From assembly GCF_001039355.2 (NCBI RefSeq), contig NW_019775791.1, positions 732,038 through 796,037 of the forward strand: a stretch of 64,000 bases of DNA, read 5' to 3'. The notes under the pieces are model-generated. The model did not search any database. It was not told the DNA's origin and worked only from the letters and a program-made list of their open reading frames with translations. This document shows, piece by piece, positions 25,301 through 37,658 of this stretch (the first letter of the stretch is position 1; each line of letters begins with the position of its first letter). The position numbers and the translations under genes are program-made. This DNA is from Lingula anatina. Lineage: Eukaryota > Brachiopoda > Lingulata > Lingulida > Lingulidae.

Positions 25301-26764
25301 CCTATCAAACCTGTCATTTTGTGTAAAACATTTTGACTTTGATCTTAAATCTAGTCTGTATTTCACAGGGTTTCACAATATCATAAAACTGCTTTGACAT
25401 TAAATGGGTGCATGGTATCCATTCTGTGTTGAATTTGAGAAATCCTGTGTTAATATGCCTGCTCTTGAAACTCTGTTGAACAAGGCCCTTGAGTAATTCT
25501 AATAATTCTAGCATCACTGTTAAAGAGACTTGACCTTTTTACAGTGTTGATGTGTTATTTAAGTAAAGAAAGTTGTCATCAGGCTTGTTTGATTATCTTA
25601 GCTGTAAATCTGTAATGAGGGGAAACTGTTGATGTAACAGGGATAATGGTGGTATTTATCTTATCCATCTTAGCTTGTTAAGGTATGGCTGCTGTCTCTG
25701 TTAATGAAAGGTGAGATATATCCTTGTCATTGCTGGACTGGCCAGAAAGTCTCACTCTCACCATAATAATTCATACTTTAACCAGGTAAATACAACATGG
25801 GTTGGTGTGCCTTAATTGAATCACCAATGAAGTGTCCCTTTAGGGTGAAAGAAAATAGTCCCTAGTTGAAGTAATGAGTGACCTGTCACTCCTAAAGGTT
25901 GGAAGTTTGCTTCTGATACATTCCTTAAGGACATTACAGCATTAGGTCCTTATACAAGACAAGTCTGAGATTTTATCAAGATGATTTATACATTTGGTTA
26001 GAAAATGATCAAGTTCAGGAAAAACCATCTTACTTCATTGCATTTTGTTGTCAGTGCCGCTGTAGCCAGTTAAAGAGCCATGGTTATGCATTAGCATGTT
26101 ACCATTTGTGACTTTGCTTATTTACCTTTTCTCCCTGGTTAATCAGGTGTGGTTGTGTGGGGGGAAATACCTGCCCATTGGAATACCAGTGATGTGACGG
26201 ACTATTGTATTAACGGGGAGGGTCTGAAGGCAGATTCTTTAAGTACATGAGGAAAGAATGCCAGGCATGGCCAGTTGTTGGTGGGTTGTATTACACAGGG
26301 CTGGTATACCACACTGATGTGTACACTACATCATACCATGGACTATCAAGAGCTCTGGTATATACGTAGTCACTGTATCAGATGAATGTATGTGTGTTTA
26401 GAAAGAGAATTGTCAGGATTATCATGGAGGCATGGAAGTGAATTGTTGGTGCTATGTGTTGAGGTTAAAACTTGAGAGTGCAGAAGCTGAAGTACTCAGT
26501 GTATAAAAGTAATGGGTCCATTGATAACCAAAATGCTAGTATCATTAATGGTATAGGGTGTCACATTTCTGTGCAGCATTAAGTATTAGCTATCGCAGTG
26601 GGCCAAGACCCTGTAATTGATGAACACATGGCTACCATAACTGTCAGTTTCATGTTGATAAAACTTTTCAGAAAACTTATTCTTCTTTAACCTAGTAGTG
26701 GGAATGGTAAAGTCTATCCTTTCATCTCCTTAGCATAAATAACAGTCTTCTTTCTCCATTCCAG
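22348..26764 (+). other. Long 5' intron of the RASSF gene
   Basis: About 4.4 kb with no supported exon. It contains a displaced copy of part of the RNF141 last exon (25058-25127). Otherwise it is AT-rich with no repeat that I recognise. Confidence 0.4.
25058..25127 (-). pseudogene. Displaced fragment of the RNF141 last exon
   Basis: The bases from cttcagtgcaaagaccatct to tttgtggtttccc match 18873-18949 (RNF141 stop, acidic tail and start of the 3' UTR) except for one missing triplet (tct) in the acidic-repeat region. Both flanks are unrelated to RNF141. It carries the end of the open frame and the stop but no start, so it is a dead fragment, on the minus strand inside the divergently transcribed neighbour's intron. 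Confidence 0.85.
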
Positions 26765-27507
26765 AGACACCAACAAGTAGGAATCTGTGCACAGTGACAT
26801 CTGAGACCTAAGACAAGGCAGAGGACTGTTTACATTGAGGTTCACGTCCCACTGTCACTGTACTCTGACTGTTGTTAATAGACGCATCTCTGAATCTGGA
26901 AAAAATGAACTCTGAACCGCCTGAGTAAACGTGACAGGGTTGGAGATCCTGCATGACTTCTCTCGTTGACCCGAATAGCTGACAGATCAAGGCACACACG
27001 GAGGTAGAGCAGAGTGTGTACTCAGTGTGTGTTTGGGGGATGTCAGCCCAGTCATAAAACACAAGTATTATTCCAGTTGGTTTGTGTAGTAATGAGATAA
27101 CTTCCAGCAGTAGAACTGACAGTCATCTGTCCTGAGGTACATCACAGTCAGAAAACTACCACTTCCAGGTGGTGTGTGTGGGTATATTGCCAGAGGATTC
27201 TAGTACAACATACATCTTCTGTAGGAAAGTTCAGAGAAGAGAAAGAGAGAGGAATAATAATAATCTCACTGTCATGATAGCTGGAGGCAGGCTGGCTCTG
27301 GTGATGACTCTATGGAAAAGTATCTTCTGAGAAGATCAGATGGCTGATGTGACCTGATAGTGGTTGTGGCTTACAGCTGTTTGTGTTCTTTACATTACTA
27401 CCCGCTGCTATCTCATCTCATCTCATCTCGGATATACTGGAAAGTATCAGCATTCTCTGCAGTGCACCAGTCTAGTGCTATGCTGCAGTCCTAGTTGACG
27501 TGGTAAC
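26765..27507 (+). other. Probable 5' UTR of the RASSF gene
   Basis: Lies between the acceptor ccattccag at 26764 and the ATG at 27508. No long frame reads through it. It includes short tcatc repeats near 27414-27429. The ATG context is aacATGg, with G at +4. Confidence 0.4.
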
Positions 27508-30500
27508 ATGGTGGAGTTGAAAGTGTGGGTGGACGGGATTCAGAGGGTCATCTGTGGTGTGACAGAGTCCACCTCTTGTCAGGATGTAGTCATTGCTCTG
27601 GCCCAGGCCACAGGAAGGACAGGGAGATTTACACTCATAGAAAAATGGAGAGACAATGAAAGATTGCTCTCCCCTTCAGACAATCCTCTGAAAATCCTTC
27701 ACAAGTGGGGGGAGTATGCTCATGAAGTGCAATTTGTTTTACGTCAGAGACAGGAAGGCAAACAGAGGACTGATAAGTTTTTACACAATTTCACACCACC
27801 ACCCTCCCATGGTAGTGTTGGCGGAGGCAACAGTGCAACCAGTATCAAAAAATCCCTAACATTCAGTGGTGCTCACAACTACAGTTTTCAAACCAAACCA
27901 AGTGCAAGAGTCCAACCTCGTCATGCTATACAAGAAAACTCATCTCTGGAGAGTCTGGAGGAGGAACCAAGTGCCTCGGACATTCCTCTCTCAAAACACT
28001 CTACAGAAAACATCAGTACATCTTATGCCAAATCAGGAGGCCCACCCTCATCATCCTCGTCATACTCCTCTTCTCCATACAGTAGTTTGGACAAAAAACA
28101 TTATCAAGGTGCTTTCCAGCGAGTGACAAATTCAAGTGCAACTAATTCCACCCTTGGTGGAGGACAGAGCAGCGGTCAGCCGCAAACTTCTGCCCTTTTC
28201 AGGTCCCGCAATCAGCCGTACCCAGGGGTGGGAAGGTCCCCTGTGGCCAGTATCGCCCCTCAAGTGGGAGGAGGAAGTTGGAACCATGGGCACTCACACG
28301 CCCCTAGTCCTTTGACTGACATAGAGAAAAGTCCCCAAGAATTTGCTCAGTATGATCAAAATCAAAATGCTAAAGGAATTGTTGAGAATCATCAAGATTT
28401 AGAGGAATTAGACTTGGACCAGAGTTTAGCCGAGGAAGCGGCTAAACTTCACATAGATCAAGCATTTGGTTTGGACGAGTATAGAAATATAGTCCCTGCT
28501 AAAACCCAAACTGATGACCTCATTGAACTGATTAACATGCAGCACGAGAAGCTGGTAAAACAAGAGGCACAGTTAAAAGATCTTGATGAAGGTAAGAGTC
28601 ATTGTTCTCGGTTGATTTTAACCATGCATAACACTCTAGTTCATGCCTCAATGCATTGAGTGATGACCGTGTAGGCAGCTTCTTGATTCACTGAATATTA
28701 TGTGCAAGAATGAGATTACAAGTTTATGGATATTCGTCACGCTATAAGGGTGAATACCAACACTACACAAATAGTTAAAAGACCATTCACAACATGTGCT
28801 GGTATTTCTTCAGCCTTTCTGGTGCCCTCCTTTCTTACACTGACTGGTTTAGAAACTGACAGATCCCCATAGCTGATGATAGGGTTGAGTTCCTCCCTTC
28901 ACTGTTGATTGGGCATGACACCACCTTGGCATGCTCTGCTGGGTGTTTTGTACTAGTACATAGGGGAATATTCAGGTTGTATTGTAGTATAACACGGAGA
29001 TATTCAAGTTGTTTTGTTGGAGGCCCTGTACCACCTGTGGCTAAGGAGGGCTAGATAAATGTGTTTGAACAGAGTCAGTAATGACCTCCTCACTTTTTAT
29101 ATGGCATGATGAGTGGTTTGATGTCTTCAAAGGAGTATTAAGTTCACAATCTGTATGAAGTGAACTACATATTTTCTGCTATTATAGGTTCCAAGCTAAG
29201 CCCCCGTGTATTATGATCACCCAGTACCTCCATTAAGCCTAGGTCCCAACTACATTTTGGACGCATGGTTTTTTAGGTTCCTTGCATCTGGCAAGGACGT
29301 AGCAAGATCGCAAGGAAGGAATCAATGCACAATGGACCTGCTCCTCACACACAAACTCCCACGTTTTCCCCATTTTTTTGGCCATAGACCACACGTAGCA
29401 GCCTGTACGCTCGGTTGGGACCTTCTCTACTTCTTCTCTTAGTGTGAACATTCCCATTGCAAACTGTGTAGTTAGGGGGTTTCTGGTGGCAACATTGTGA
29501 TTTATTTACTGATAACCTTCCTGATTGATCTATTGATTTTATCAGGTGCTGTGCCCTTGGGAATTCAGACTTTCTCACAGTGTTATTGAAGTTGGGTAAA
29601 TAATACAAACAAAGAAAATAAATATATTTCTGTCATGTTAGTTTGGGGGATTGATGAGAACAAATTGTTTGCATAGATAACTTTTAATGTTTATTAGCAT
29701 GTTGAGATTTATAAGCAAGATTTATACTAGCTTACATTCCTGGCTGGTCATTGCTCATAACACCATAAGTCTAATAGAAAGTTGTAAGCCAAGAACTTTA
29801 AAGAAAAACACATAAGAAAAAAGTGAACTGCATCAAGTGTTTTTGGTTGATTTATGTAGATTAGGCAAGTGTTTAAGCCACATGCTACAGTTAAGAAGAT
29901 GTGTGGTAGAGTTTTTATCACTGACTGCATGCTTGCCCTGCTATGTATTTAGAAGCACCACCCAGAATTCTTCTCTGCACATACTGTAGGTCAGAAGAGA
30001 GAGAGAGGAATGGGGAATGGAAGGCTAGCTAGATACCTCTTGCTTCATCCTGTCTATTATAAAAATCAGTAATTTCTTTGATGTTGATGAAATACAAATG
30101 TCAGATTTATTCCATTTACAAGATATTTTATCACAGAAAAGTTTTAGGCAAAAATGGTTTAATTTTTTTAAAACTAAAAAAAAAAAAGATTTTAAACAAT
30201 ATTTTTTCAGTTTTAAACAATATATTTATGGATCCTATTTTGGCTAAGATTTTACACTGTAGTGCAAGTATTAGTACAGGAGTTCAGGAATTTCTAGTTC
30301 TTCATGGGTGCATGGCTTTGACACTCCAGGCTGTGTGATTTCTGGATTATCAGCTAGAAATGTGGAATACATGTGTAAACTTGATGACATAACCCATCAT
30401 TGTTGTGGCCACTGAAAGTCAGTATGAAGATTGGAATGCCAAAAATGCATTATTTACAAGCTAGCTGAGATAATTGTGAACACAAAAAGGCTGTTATTAG

Positions 30501-33500
30501 GAGAATCAGCTGATTTTCATGGTTAAAAAATGATCATTTTGAAATCAGTCTTATTATATTCTAGATGAGGTTGTAAATTCTAGATCAAAATATGTTTTTC
30601 TTGTGAAAATTATGTGTGTATGGGTTCTGTATATATTTACCACTGTATCAGTTTGGTAGGTTTTAGAGGATTGTCAGTGTGATTTTTCTTACCAGAATAT
30701 GAAATCTCCAAGAATCTATATATTTCCTGGTATCCATACAGGTCAAATAGGAAGTAGTATTTAACTATGATCTGATTTCTCTCAGTCAGTGTTACCTTTT
30801 CTTTCTACCTGCAGGAGTGGGTGGGTGTGGGATATGCAAGCTTTTCCTAGTATTGCGAACAATTAACCTTTAAAGCAAAACATCCGTCTTATTGACTTGA
30901 AACCTAGATTGCATGCCATATTTTTCTAAAATTAGATTCTAAACTGTCATGTTATGTTTGGAATGTTTTGTATGATGAGCAGAATAAGGTGTCCAGGTAC
31001 AATGTCCCCCTGTACCATGGTATAGAGCCATGTGGCAGCATCTATGGAATGTTTACTATGAGGAGTGGACCAATACATTACTCAGGGCCAAGCCTGATGC
31101 ACTACCAGGCACTAATAGAGTAAGACTAGGGCTGTCTGCAATTATGACACACTAGCTATCATTCACATCAATATTTTGGTTCAGACCATTCTATTGTTTT
31201 GAAAGAAATTTTAAAATTATAATAAGATGAACAAAAAAAAAAGAAAAAAAATTCAGTCATTCCATTTCAAGCCTTGTCTGCCTATAGTTCTAAATGAACA
31301 GAGCAGTTATAATTTATTGTCCCTTAAATTCTGTTGTTTGAATAGATTCTCTGCATATTAAGTCTGGACTGAGTAAGATCCAGTGATTTAGTGTCATTGA
31401 TGTGCAAATTTTTATTAAGAAGTGGACATATATTAAATTATTATTAGACGATGTAATCAGCCCAGGTTATTCTGCTAGCTAATAATATATTCAACATCAT
31501 AATTTACAGTGACTTGAAAAGTTTGGTAAATTAAGCTAGGAATAGGCTGGTAATAAAAGGGGATACATACACACTTAATAAGACTTAATTGTCTTCCTAT
31601 GTTGTTTGTCAGAAATTGTTAACATATAGCTGACCAGGTGTTGAAATGTCCTAACTGAAATAAGCATAGTTGATGTGATGAAGTGTATGCAGAGAGACCA
31701 GTGTATAGTTAATGAAATAAAAACAAACCATTTTGAACACTCCAAGAAAAGGTCATATTTTTGTGTGAAATTCCACTGATATTAGCGTTAAAGGGCATTT
31801 GTTTCATTACTAAGGCCCATACACAAAAAGTCAACTATTTATTCACAGCCAAAGAGTCCAATGTATCAGTATAAATATAATTCACAGAAGAAGTCCATCA
31901 ATCATTTCTGGAGTTGACCTGACTTCCTGTCAGTGAAGCCACACCTTGAGAACAAGGTGTCTCCTGTTCTCTTGTCTCCACTCATCAGGTGACAATGATT
32001 AGTAATCTATGTGTCAGGTAGAGGAAAGGGTCATAGAACAGGTCAGTGGGCACCTGTTTGGAGATGGAACTGGACCCAAGTGACCCTAGCGGTCTCTCCT
32101 TCATGTTAACCAGCTTGGCTCCTAGTAAAAATGGTGTTACGTACACATGGGCTTGTGAACTGTCTCCACCATATAACTGGAGATTTTTTGTGTTGTTACA
32201 CACGTTGGCCTGTACTGTAAAAAAAAAACCCAGGGAGAGCCTACCACCCAAGATCATACTATCTCAGTCTTTCTTTCAAAGTATGACATACAGGGGTAAC
32301 CCAGCATGCTAGCACCCCTAACTTTAGTTTAGGGAGAGGGGATATATAGACCTGTTCAGTTATGATGACAGGTAGACAGGGGAGGGACGGGGGGGGGGGG
32401 GGGTCTGTGGTATGTGTAAATTATGATAGGAGGGGGAGGGGGGCTAGGTGTGCTTTCACAGCAGATCAAAATATGTGTGCAAGCATGCTTGTGCATGTTT
32501 GTTTGAGTACATGCGTGTGTAAGGAATCTTGTGTTTCCATTTAAAGAGAATTGATCTGTGATGCTCCTAAAGTAAAAAAAGTTGAGTGTTAGTCATCTAA
32601 AGGTGAGGAGTTGAGCTATCTGTTGATATAGACCAGCGTCAGGGGTGGGATGTGTTACTGAGAAGGTGGTCCACGTTGATGTAAATTAAGATATGTGTTG
32701 ATGTAAATTAAAGTTGATGCTGAGTAGACAAGATACACAGGTGATTTCACCCTCTATCACCTGTGTCAGCCAGGTAGCAGGAATGAACCAGATTCTTTAG
32801 ATCTTATCTCATTAGCAGCAGTATAGTACTGACCAGCATGATGTGATAGGCAGACAAGAGAATCCTGGCCTTTTTATATACTTACAGTATTCATATTGTG
32901 GTAGAGAAAAACAGACTGATGATTTCCATTTCTGGGCTACAAGCTAGGAATGGTGATAAGGAGTGATGATAAATACCTCATTTTCTACAGGAAGTTTTGT
33001 TAAATCAGAATTGATTGTAAAGATTTTCTCAGTAAACACCACAGTTCTGGAAAAGTGTTTTATATAAATACTTCAGAGTTTACTGTTTTAGGTACTAGTT
33101 TAAAAATGTAATTTACATGCAGTGCATATTTGATCATTAAACCAATTGATTCAATGAACAAAGGGCATCCAACTTTTGGTAGCCTTTTCCTTCAGAAGAA
33201 TTCACAAAGAAACTTTTCAAGTAATTCCAAGACCAATCTCCTTGAGAATTAACAAAATGCTCCTCCAGCATTAAAAATTGGAACTTCACCAATGGCTTAG
33301 GAATGTGGATACTTAACCTTGCAGCAGAATCCATTAACCTTGGGAGCTGGGGACCTAAGGCTACTGGAATTGTCTGCAGAAAACCTGCTGTGGGTTTTGG
33401 CATCAAAACAGAAAATAATGTCATTTTCCTCTTCTTGGGAGTAGCAGCATCAATATCCCTGATGAAAAATAACTGGAAGGAGTAGTGCCAACTTGTACAT

Positions 33501-36500
33501 TTAGTCTAATTAACTCCTAGAACTTAATCACTGTCAATTAACTAGAATTGATTGTTTTACAGTCAGTTTTTTATGCACTGGAAAACATTTTGTAACATGT
33601 CTAGCAGATCTGAAAAGTATTTAGGTTTTGGGCTGATTTTGGCTGTTAAGAAAATATTCCGTTCAATACCCCCAGAGCCTCTGGGTCAAGCACCCTAATA
33701 GAATTATGGAGGAATATATCACATCATATGATGCAAGTTGGCATGTTGAATAGAATTGTAAGAAACATAGCAGTACGGGTGGTGGTAACTGTGTTTACAT
33801 GTGACAGAAATAATGAGTTGGGGTTTGTAAAAACAGGGTTCACTTAGAGACCATTCCCAGAGACTATCGTACTAACTTTGGATTGATCTGTCTCCAAGGG
33901 GGCTCTCACTAAATTGCTATCAACTTTAGCATGTCCACTGAAGCTGTTAGAGGGTAATTAACTATCGTTTAGTGGCTTCAGTGGCATGCCAGACATATAA
34001 GCTGTTTAAGCTAAAAGCAATTAAGTGAGAAACCCCTTGGAGATGGGTCGATCCAGTTAGATCGATCTAGGCATGGGAACACAGTCTTATTTAAACAGTT
34101 GAACATTGGTGGCTTAAGACAAACTTGCCAGGTAGTTGGTCTAATGTTTAAAGGCATGCTTAGACTGTTTTAAGAAATCAAATTACTGTCCCTGGCTTAG
34201 ATATTGCATATTTACCTAAAGACAGAAGTTAAGGAACTATTAACACAGCCTTGTGGAGAAACTGTTTTTTAAAAATTTATTCATGGGGTAAATTTTAGTT
34301 TGGAATTTGCTGGAATGGTGGCAGATAATTACTAGTAAATTGTTGAAGTTTGAGGAGAATTTTTCTTGTATTTTTCCATGCCAATATTCTGCAAATGACC
34401 AATTTAAGAACTGAAATGTTTAGCACAGCTTCAAGACTTCTGTCTTTTCTCCTCCAGGTCCCATGAAAGAAGTCTTAAATTTAGGTTGTTATATCTAGTT
34501 ACTTCAGACATGCAGTTTATTTGTGATTGAAATGGAAAAAATTGCACTGAAAGATCTCATTTTCCCCCATGTTGTAGAGGCTGCCTGCTGAGGCAGAGAA
34601 CTCTGCTGTCGTTGCCGCGGGAACTCTGCTTAGTGTTTCACAAGTTGCCGTGACAAATCTGACCTCATGTTAATTGTTAAATGTAAAAAAACAGTTGGAA
34701 CTATTTGGAAATTTGATAATTTTGTTTAATTGTAGAATTGAGTAAAACAGACTTTCTTTTAAAGAAAATGTAGACAAATTCCTGAAACACAAGCTAAACA
34801 AAGAAAAAGTTGACAGGCTGGGTGGAATAATTACAAAAGTTTAGTTTTAAACAAATGAAATGTGATGTTTTTCTTTACATTAAGGGCATTTGTTCCAATA
34901 CTACAAATTATTTTGGTGATGCCCTGTAGATTTGACAACAAACCATTCCAAAATGCATTTCCAGGGGCGGATTTAGGCCGTCTTCTGGGTCTTCCGGAAG
35001 ACGGTCAGATTTTCTAGTTTACATTGAAGGGTATCTAATTTTTTCTGTCGGAAGACGGTCAAAAATGGAAAATGGATAACCAAATATAATATGGAAGACT
35101 GTCAGGAAATATTTCTGGATCCGCCCCTGATTTCCTAAAATTGTTTATTACAAGCTCTGAGTATCAAAGATGCAAAATCACAAGTGACAAGATAATTTGA
35201 TTAAACCTTAATTTTTCTTTAAATAGTGTATTTTTTTCTCATTTTTGATGTTTTAATTTTTTGCAGAGATACAGTACTGGGAGAAGCAAGATAGAGAAAG
35301 TTCTCACCAAGCTTCCCTTATTGAAGATGAAATCAAAAGACTTGAATATGCAAAAGAGCAATATGAACTAGAAATGAAAGACACTGATTCAGTGAAACTG
35401 GAAGAGGAACTCCAGCTGTTACAACAAAATGACAAAACATTGCAATCTGAAATTACGTTATTTAAGTCCAAAACGTCAAACAGTGAAACAGATCTATTAC
35501 AGTCTAAGAACAAAATACGGCTTTTGTTGGATGACATAGACGAAGAAAAACTTGCACTGAACAAAAGACAACAGGAAGAAAAGGAAGAAGAACTCAAGAT
35601 TTTATCCGAGGTTTCAAAATTACAGAAAGAATTGAAAGATCTGCTTACGGAATCTGAACAAGAGCGCAGTAAGGTTGAAGAAGTTGAGAAAGAGGTCAAG
35701 GAGGTGGAGGAGTCATTAATAACAAAAAAGAAGGAAATTACTAACCTTGAACAAGGCATCAAAACTGTCAATTTAGAGCTGTTCATGAAGACCCCTACTG
35801 AGCTGCATACAGTGGAAATTGCTGACGGTTGGTATTATTTGTATTTTTTTTTCTTATGGGAGGGAATGGTTTTCTTGAAAATGAACTTGTTGTGGGGGTT
35901 AGGACAAAAAAGTTATGAGGATAATCTGTATAAGACATGTTGGAATTCGTTTCCATGTAACATATTACACTCAGACTGAACTTGAAATAGTTGCATATTG
36001 TCACATCTCTGAGTCAGAAACATCAAATTATCCTATGAAGAACTTTTCAAAGAAATGCCCATTGGAAAATGTCCACCCACCCAATAGGATCTGTTCATAC
36101 TTCAATATCTGATCCACATGAATTCCACACACAGATAATTAGGCTATTTGTGAAAAGCTTTCTGAAAATTATTTATTGTATGAATTTGTTTACTCTTGCT
36201 AGCTTGAATGTTGCATGTTAAATTTAAACTTAAGTAATGGTAGTCATAGTTATAGTAGAAAATAGTTCTCAAACTTGACGGATTAGTATTATTTATGAGG
36301 AAGAAGTCAAGCCTAGCTGTTTATAATTCTAGTGCATGGGGAAGTGTATTGAGTTGCAAGAGTATGTATTGAAGTTAGTATGTATGTATTCACCCTGTAT
36401 CTACCTTATTGTTCAGGCTGAAGTCTGTCCCCCCTTTACCCTGTATTGTAAGCAGTTTCGTCTTCTTACAGTCAGCCTTAGATGTGAAATAACATCTGCA

Positions 36501-37658
36501 TTGCGTTTGTCACAACTAACACAATCTAAGTGGGTGCAACCACCACACTCCTCGTAGCAGTTTAACCTAACTAAGGCACTCTGTTTAAAACAAAGAAATT
36601 GTGTCCAGAAATTAAACTGTCAGTTTATTCTACAAGTTGGCTGAGATGATAATCCATTTTCTTTTCTTTAATTTGATGTGATTTTGTGTGATTTGATTTT
36701 TATTTCAGACATTTTAAACAAACTAAATAATGCATGTTCAGAAAAATTCTCTCAAACGTCTTTTTCTCTCTTTTTTCTTCACCAGAGTTTTAGTGGATAC
36801 TGTAGTTTCACTAGAAGAGTAAGCAACTTGAATGTTGATTTTTTGTTGTGGTTTTTTTAACTTTGTTTTTTGCTTGTGTTTGTTTAATTAGGTAGATTGC
36901 AAAGAAAAAGGAATATCATATACGCCGTGTCTTTTCTTTGTTTAACTCGGCACACTTCAGTAACATTTTCACTCACTTATGTGGCACCAGCACACTAATG
37001 ACCATATACATGTAGCTGCTGCCAGTGGAAGGGCATTTAGCATAATTTTGTCATGTGATATGGAATGTTATCAATGCCTGAGTTTATTTATGTTGTATTT
37101 CATTCATTAAATTAATTTAAAACCCATATTTATTAATACAGCAGGAATGTGTTTTTGCTATTTATTCGTATGATATCATAAAATATACTCTTAATAGAAT
37201 AGTATGAATGATTAAATAGTCATTTATATATTATGTGTACAATTTTGCATATTTTGATATAATTGCCAAATAATTCATCGAGTGAATACTTTTTGATCTG
37301 CTTCTGAAGCTTTAAGAATTGCTAGAGCATGCCTTTTGACTGCCTGATTCAACAGTTGCATTTAAATGAAAGGCAAATAGTTTCTCTTAGTAAAACAGAG
37401 GAATGTCCAACTTTGCTATCGTCTATTAGATTACGTTACAACTATTTTGCCTGTTGCATTTGAACTGGCGAGTGACACTTCTTTTAAACATAAGAAACAT
37501 CCATAATTTGACTGTTCTATGCATTCATTTTAGGTTTCTCCTCAACCCGGCCCATGTCTCCCATCCCCCCAGGTAGCACAAGAAAAATGACCAGTCTACC
37601 CCAAAAGCTGGCAGAGACAGCGCCCACTGCCAGAAACCCTCAAGGTCTGTGGGTGTGA
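27508..37658 (+). CDS. RASSF8: N-terminal RASSF protein, RASSF8 type; three coding exons, complete
   Basis: Exons 27508-28591, 35267-35827 and 37534-37658 sum to 1770 nt (589 aa), in frame at both joins (DE|EIQYWEK and AD|GFSSTRP). Residues 1-82 form a Ras-association domain: [40 protein letters not shown] and [13 protein letters not shown] closely follow RASSF7/8. Residues ~85-330 are Ser/Gln-rich and probably disordered. Residues ~335-540 form a long heptad-type coiled coil dense in Glu, Lys and Leu, then [19 protein letters not shown]. The protein ends GLWV, a hydrophobic C-terminus of the kind PDZ domains bind (inference). Family knowledge: N-terminal RASSF proteins are scaffolds at cell junctions and in growth control, linked to ASPP partners. 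Length is near that of insect RASSF8 and longer than human (about 419 aa). RASSF7 orthology is not excluded. Confidence 0.9.
29241..29423. mobile_element. Possible small MITE
   Basis: The ends aggtcccaac (29241) and gttgggacct (29414-29423) are perfect 10-bp complements, 183 bp apart, enclosing a more GC-rich stretch than the flanks. No clear target duplication is seen, so it may be chance. Confidence 0.3.
32387..32405 (+). repeat. G-run
   Basis: An uninterrupted run of G inside gggacggggg...tctgtgg in RASSF8 intron DNA; G-quadruplex potential only. Confidence 0.6.
33850..34084. mobile_element. Foldback MITE family A, copy 3
   Basis: Starts accattcccagagactatcg and ends agatcgatctaggcatggga plus acacag. 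Inner arms pair (ctccaaggggg...ctcactaaattgc with gcaattaagtgagaaacccc). It is collinear with the copy at 56272-56522. No coding capacity. Confidence 0.75.
34962..35129. mobile_element. 168-bp hAT-like MITE
   Basis: Left end CAGGGGCGGATTTAGG; the reverse complement of the right end is CAGGGGCGGATCCAGAAA. CAGGGGCGGATCC-type ends are known from animal hAT elements. ATTTC occurs on both sides (34957-34961 and 35130-35134), which could be part of a target duplication. Inside are three forms of a ggaagacggtca motif. Located 137 bp before RASSF8 coding exon 2. Confidence 0.7.
35828..37533 (+). other. RASSF8 intron between coding exons 2 and 3
   Basis: No exon or repeat of note is seen. The donor reads ACG|GTTGGT, a weak match to consensus, but the join to acceptor 37533 is in frame and gives family-like protein. 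Confidence 0.6.

Larger units (their letters stand above)
28592..35266 (+). other. RASSF8 intron between coding exons 1 and 2
   Basis: About 6.7 kb with no supported coding exon. It holds a possible small inverted-repeat element (29241-29423), a G-run (32387-32402), a foldback MITE (33850-34084) and an hAT-like MITE (34962-35129). Confidence 0.5.

Noticed and set aside
35304-35786. Minus-strand 160-aa Ser-rich frame
   Set aside because: It is the antisense shadow of the RASSF8 coiled-coil exon; Glu/Lys codons read backwards give Ser/Phe.
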